This document shows positions 4,984 to 7,649 of a stretch of DNA of 7,649 bases, piece after piece. Each line of letters opens with the position of its first letter. Positions within the stretch are counted from its first letter, which is position 1. The notes beneath the pieces were generated by a model that saw nothing but the letters and a program-made list of their open reading frames with translations, was not told the DNA's origin and made no database searches. Position numbers and translations under genes: made by a program. The stretch comes from Clostridia bacterium (lineage in GTDB: Bacteria > Bacillota > Clostridia > Christensenellales > Aristaeellaceae), in assembly GCA_017551645.1 (NCBI GenBank), contig JAFZLE010000203.1, positions 1 through 7,649 on the forward strand, in the 5' to 3' direction.

Positions 4984-6006
4984 ATGAAAAAAGCTGTTTT
5001 GACGGTACTGCTCGCGTTTATCATACTGTCCGCGTGCGCCTGCCGGGCGGCGGAGATAGTTTCCTCTTACCCGAACACGGAGACCATACCGTGGAAGATA
5101 GAGACGGTGCCGGTCAAAAAGGGCGTGTATCACGTTTACGGCGCCCAGCGGCTTACCAACAACTACAAGACCATATATCCCTTCGGGAATTACGAGAAAG
5201 CCGTGGAGCAGGCCAACATGGTGCTGGACGGGCTTAGCGGGGACATCCCCGTGTACTGCTATTTTGTGGAAAGCTCCGCCAGCCATCCCGTGGCGAAGGA
5301 GTTTCCCGAGGATTCGGACGTCTACCTGCTTTTGAAGGAAAAACTGCACGTCGACAGGATAGACCACCTTAAGTACACCACCTACGAGGAGTTCTGCCGC
5401 TATTTTTTCACAACCGACCATCACTGGAAGTACGAAGGCTATTACCAGGGCTACCTGGACGTGCTGCGCATGCTGAAGGGCGAGGAGGAACAGGCGCTGG
5501 TGCCTTCGGGCATCGCCGTTTTCCCGTTCTACTTTGACGGCTCGTACAGCAGGACGATAAACCAGGATTATTCCCGTGAGTATTTCGCGTTCTACGTGTT
5601 CGATCCGTTCCCGGAGTACACTTCCTACGTGAACGGAATAAAAAAGCATTACGACCACCTGCAGGAATATCTGGACGGCACCTATTCCACCAAGCCCAGG
5701 TTCTCCCATTACGCCGCGTGCTTCGGCGGCGAGCGGGGGCAGATAGTGTTCGAGGGGGAACAGACGGGCAAGGGCACGCTGCTTATAATCGGCGACTCCC
5801 AGACCAACCCCGTGAAAACGCTGCTGATACACCATTACGACAGGATAGTGTTCATAAACCTCGGCCATTACTATAAAGAGAGCACCGGCATGGGGAAGCC
5901 GTTCTCCATGTCTGAGATAATAAACGAGTATCATCCCGACCAGATACTTCTGATGGGCTGCGCGGGTTTCATAGGCAGCGACCAGCTTATAAACATCAAC
6001 CCCTGA
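4984..6006 (+). CDS. DHHW-family lipoprotein, copy 1
   Basis: 340-residue secreted lipoprotein. The lipobox LSAC places the lipidated Cys at residue 18, so the protein would sit on the outer face of the membrane. The middle carries TTDHHWKYEGYYQGY (143-157), the hallmark of the DHHW family; its D-x-H-W-x-x-E-G pattern resembles the Asp-His part of AlgJ/AlgX acetyltransferases. A later LLIIGDSQ (267-273) supplies a candidate nucleophile, Ser272, in a GDS motif. The proposed set Asp145-His147-Ser272 would suit an SGNH-fold O-acetyltransferase or esterase acting on a surface glycan; the substrate is unknown and catalysis is inferred. It lacks the N-terminal NR-x-L / DQ-x-P segment seen in the gene at 7099. 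The start has AAGGAG at 4971-4976, seven bases upstream. The next gene is its close tandem duplicate. Confidence 0.8.
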   Translation: MKKAVLTVLLAFIILSACACRAAEIVSSYPNTETIPWKIETVPVKKGVYHVYGAQRLTNNYKTIYPFGNYEKAVEQANMVLDGLSGDIPVYCYFVESSASHPVAKEFPEDSDVYLLLKEKLHVDRIDHLKYTTYEEFCRYFFTTDHHWKYEGYYQGYLDVLRMLKGEEEQALVPSGIAVFPFYFDGSYSRTINQDYSREYFAFYVFDPFPEYTSYVNGIKKHYDHLQEYLDGTYSTKPRFSHYAACFGGERGQIVFEGEQTGKGTLLIIGDSQTNPVKTLLIHHYDRIVFINLGHYYKESTGMGKPFSMSEIINEYHPDQILLMGCAGFIGSDQLININP

Positions 6007-6017
6007 ACGCGGAAACA

Positions 6018-6047
6018 TTGACACCTGATAATAAATAGTAGTAGAAT
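6018..6047 (+). promoter_or_regulatory. Sigma-A promoter of second DHHW lipoprotein
   Basis: TTGACA (6018-6023), an 18-bp spacer, then TAGAAT (6042-6047), one mismatch from the consensus. Transcription would begin near 6054, leaving a short leader before ATG 6074 with AGGGAG at 6061-6066. No terminator is seen between the two paralogues (6007-6073), so copy 2 may also be read through from copy 1. Confidence 0.65.
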
Positions 6048-6073
6048 GACGCATAAAACAAGGGAGCGTTTTC

Positions 6074-7096
6074 ATGAAAAAAGCTGTTTTGCTGGTGTTG
6101 CTCGCGTTTATTATACTATCTGCTTGCGCATCCCGCGCCGTGGAGATCGTTTCGTCTGATCCGTACACGGAGACCATACCGTGGAAGATAGAAAAGGTGC
6201 CGATCAAAAACGGCATATATCACGTGTACGGCACCCAGCGTCTTACATATGACTGTTCAAAACAGTACTCCTTCAAACATATAAAGGAAGTCGTGGAGCA
6301 GGCAAGCAAAGTGCTGGACAGCATGAAGCTTGATATACCCGTGTATTTTTATTTTGTGGAAAGCTCCGCCAGCCATCCCGTGGCTAAGGAGTTTCCCGAG
6401 GATTCGGATATCTACCTTCTTTTAAAGGAAAAACTGCACGTCGACGGGATCGACCATCTTAAGTACAGCACCTACGAAGAATTCTGCCGGTATTTTTATA
6501 CCACCGACCATCACTGGAAGTACGAAGGCTATTACCAGGGCTACCTGGACATCGTGCGCATGCTGAAGGGCGAAGATGAGGAGGTGCTCAAACCCTCGGG
6601 CATAGCGGTTTTTCCGTTTTACTACGACGGTTCGTTCAGCAGATACATAAACCAGACTTATTCCCGGGAAAAATTCGCTTTTTACGTGTTCGACCCGTTC
6701 CCGGAGTATACCTCATATATAAACGGCATAAAGATACAGTACGACCATATCCAGGAGTATCTGAACGGCACATATTCCACCAAACCCCGTTTCAACCATT
6801 ACGGGGGCTGGTTTGGCGGAGACCGGGGGCTGAGAGTGTTCGAGGGGGAGCAGACGGGCAAGGGCACGCTGCTGATGATAGGGAATTCCCAGAGCAACGC
6901 CATTAAAACGCTGCTCATCCACCATTACGACCGCATAGTGTTCATAAGCCTGCGCCATTACCATAAGGAAGGCGCAGGCGTGGGAAAACCGTTTTCCATG
7001 AAAGAGATCATTGACGAGTATGACCCTGACCAGGTCCTGTTTATAGGCTGCGCCGATTTCCTCGCCACAGATCACCTGATCAACCTTAAGCCCTGA
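6074..7096 (+). CDS. DHHW-family lipoprotein, copy 2
   Basis: 340-residue lipoprotein, a gap-free paralogue of the gene at 4984: about 259 of 340 residues match by hand count. It keeps the lipobox LSAC (Cys18), the TTDHHWKYEGYYQGY motif (143-157) and the basic/aromatic C-terminal half. Differences cluster at residues 59-86, where most positions change, and at 241-254. The candidate nucleophile motif is LLMIGNSQ (267-273): Ser272 is kept, but the Asp before it is Asn. The copies may therefore differ in activity or target; both could also be binding proteins with a decayed SGNH fold. Codon choice is somewhat more A+T-rich than in copy 1. It stops two bases before the next start, so it is probably translationally coupled to it. 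Confidence 0.8.
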   Translation: MKKAVLLVLLAFIILSACASRAVEIVSSDPYTETIPWKIEKVPIKNGIYHVYGTQRLTYDCSKQYSFKHIKEVVEQASKVLDSMKLDIPVYFYFVESSASHPVAKEFPEDSDIYLLLKEKLHVDGIDHLKYSTYEEFCRYFYTTDHHWKYEGYYQGYLDIVRMLKGEDEEVLKPSGIAVFPFYYDGSFSRYINQTYSREKFAFYVFDPFPEYTSYINGIKIQYDHIQEYLNGTYSTKPRFNHYGGWFGGDRGLRVFEGEQTGKGTLLMIGNSQSNAIKTLLIHHYDRIVFISLRHYHKEGAGVGKPFSMKEIIDEYDPDQVLFIGCADFLATDHLINLKP

Positions 7097-7098
7097 GT

Positions 7099-7649
7099 AT
7101 GGAAATAAACGATAAGGAAGCACCAAAACAGCACACAGGTTGGATAAAGCTGCGCCATGCGGTGTTTACAGCGCTGTTCTTCATTCCCGCGCTGGCGCTG
7201 TTGCTTTTGCCCGTGCTGGGGCAGAAGGACGCGTCGGTAACGGAAAACCGGGCGCTCACGCGCCTGCCCGCCCCGTCCGTTTCGTCGTTCATGGACGGTT
7301 CCTTCCAGGACGCGCTGGAAGACGCCCTGACCGACCAGCTCCCCGGCGGGGAGACTGTAAAGGGCTTGGCGCTGGACGGAAAGAACGCCGTCCTGTCGCT
7401 GCAGAGCGGCCTGCTGTACGCCGCCGCCCCCGGGCTCAAGACCAATTACATGATGATCGCCCAGGGCTATTACCACTACGCGGGGGACGAGCACCGGATA
7501 GTGGAGAAGCCCGAAGAACAGGACCCGGAGCGGCTCAAGAGCTTTGCCGCCGCATTCGCGGGGATACCCCGCGGGCAGCTCTGCCTGTATTTTATAGAAA
7601 ACTCCCGCACGGTGGACTTTGACCGCCCGGAGATGAGCGGGGAAGTGTA
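7099..7649 (+). CDS. Membrane-anchored DHHW/AlgX-like protein, incomplete at window end
   Basis: The reading frame is open from ATG 7099 to the window edge (183 codons plus two bases), so the 3' part is missing. Residues 1-19 are polar and cytoplasmic. Residues 20-41 form one membrane anchor. The outside part then shows TENRALTRLP (48-57) and FQDALEDALTDQLPGGE (69-85), the N-terminal signature of DHHW and AlgJ/AlgX-like SGNH proteins (usually ENR-x-L-x-x-x-P and DQFPGR). The stretch YYHYAGDEHRI (124-134) and LCLYFIENS (161-169) line up with VYHVYGAQRL and VYCYFVESS in the two upstream lipoproteins, so all three are homologous. The DHHW motif itself would lie beyond the window. There is no good ribosome binding site, and the start is two bases after the previous stop, pointing to coupled translation. 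A neighbouring MBOAT acyltransferase is expected downstream from known family gene order (inference). Confidence 0.78.
   Translation, partial: MEINDKEAPKQHTGWIKLRHAVFTALFFIPALALLLLPVLGQKDASVTENRALTRLPAPSVSSFMDGSFQDALEDALTDQLPGGETVKGLALDGKNAVLSLQSGLLYAAAPGLKTNYMMIAQGYYHYAGDEHRIVEKPEEQDPERLKSFAAAFAGIPRGQLCLYFIENSRTVDFDRPEMSGEV

Larger units (their letters stand above)
4928..7096 (+). repeat. Tandem duplication of gene plus leader, period 1090 bp
   Basis: Two copies, 4928-6006 and 6018-7096, lie exactly 1090 bp apart. The TTGACA (4928/6018), the leader ATAAAACAA (4963/6053), the start codons (4984/6074) and the stops all keep the same offset. The two 1023-bp reading frames contain no relative insertion or deletion. 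The leader duplicated together with the gene; the DNA between the -35 and the leader has diverged the most. Confidence 0.85.

Noticed and set aside
4738..6216. 492-codon open frame on the minus strand across the terminator and first lipoprotein
   Set aside because: It crosses an intrinsic terminator and the complement of a well-supported lipoprotein gene, and has no protein-family character.
7140..7622. 160-codon open frame overlapping the third DHHW gene
   Set aside because: It is the +2-shifted frame of the real gene, Arg- and Gly-rich, whereas frame 7099 shows a membrane anchor and the ENR-x-L signature.

Overview
The window looks like a high-G+C member of the Clostridia (Bacillota), probably gut or rumen associated. 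The evidence is strong purine-rich Shine-Dalgarno sites, an LplB/YtcP/LplA-type sugar ABC transporter, lipoproteins with a classic Gram-positive lipobox, and DHHW-family surface proteins. The genus is a guess from style only. All real genes read on the + strand.

Layout. Positions 1-440 hold no gene. They contain G-rich spacers, two 7-bp tandem repeat tracts, small perfect hairpins and, at the right edge, a good extended -10 promoter. A carbohydrate ABC transporter follows: an LplB-type permease (498-1457), a YtcP/LplC-type permease (1797-2735) and a large solute-binding protein (3117-4832), closed by a clear intrinsic terminator (4855-4884). No ATPase gene is present, so the transporter presumably borrows a shared MsmX-like ATPase. 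The gaps before the second permease (about 340 bp) and before the binding protein (about 380 bp) are packed with hairpins and heptamer tracts, which is unusual inside what should be one operon.

After the terminator comes a second, functionally separate unit. It has two tandem 340-residue lipoproteins (4984-6006 and 6074-7096) that align without gaps at about 76% identity by hand count. Each carries a T-D-H-H-W motif and a later G-[DN]-S motif. Two bases after the second lies the start of a third, membrane-anchored DHHW/AlgX-like protein (7099 to the window end, incomplete). The D-x-H-W and Ser arrangement resembles the AlgJ/AlgX class of SGNH-fold O-acetyltransferases. The unit may therefore modify a cell-surface glycan, probably together with an MBOAT acyl carrier beyond the right edge (inference).

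Main unusual signals: (i) five intergenic tracts that all reduce to one degenerate heptamer, about CTRACMR; (ii) hairpin modules with constant flanks and variable but still self-complementary stems, present in both orientations; (iii) a solute-binding protein whose signal peptide has no lipobox; (iv) a recent gene-plus-leader duplication of DHHW lipoproteins with altered promoter spacing and a Ser-motif difference.
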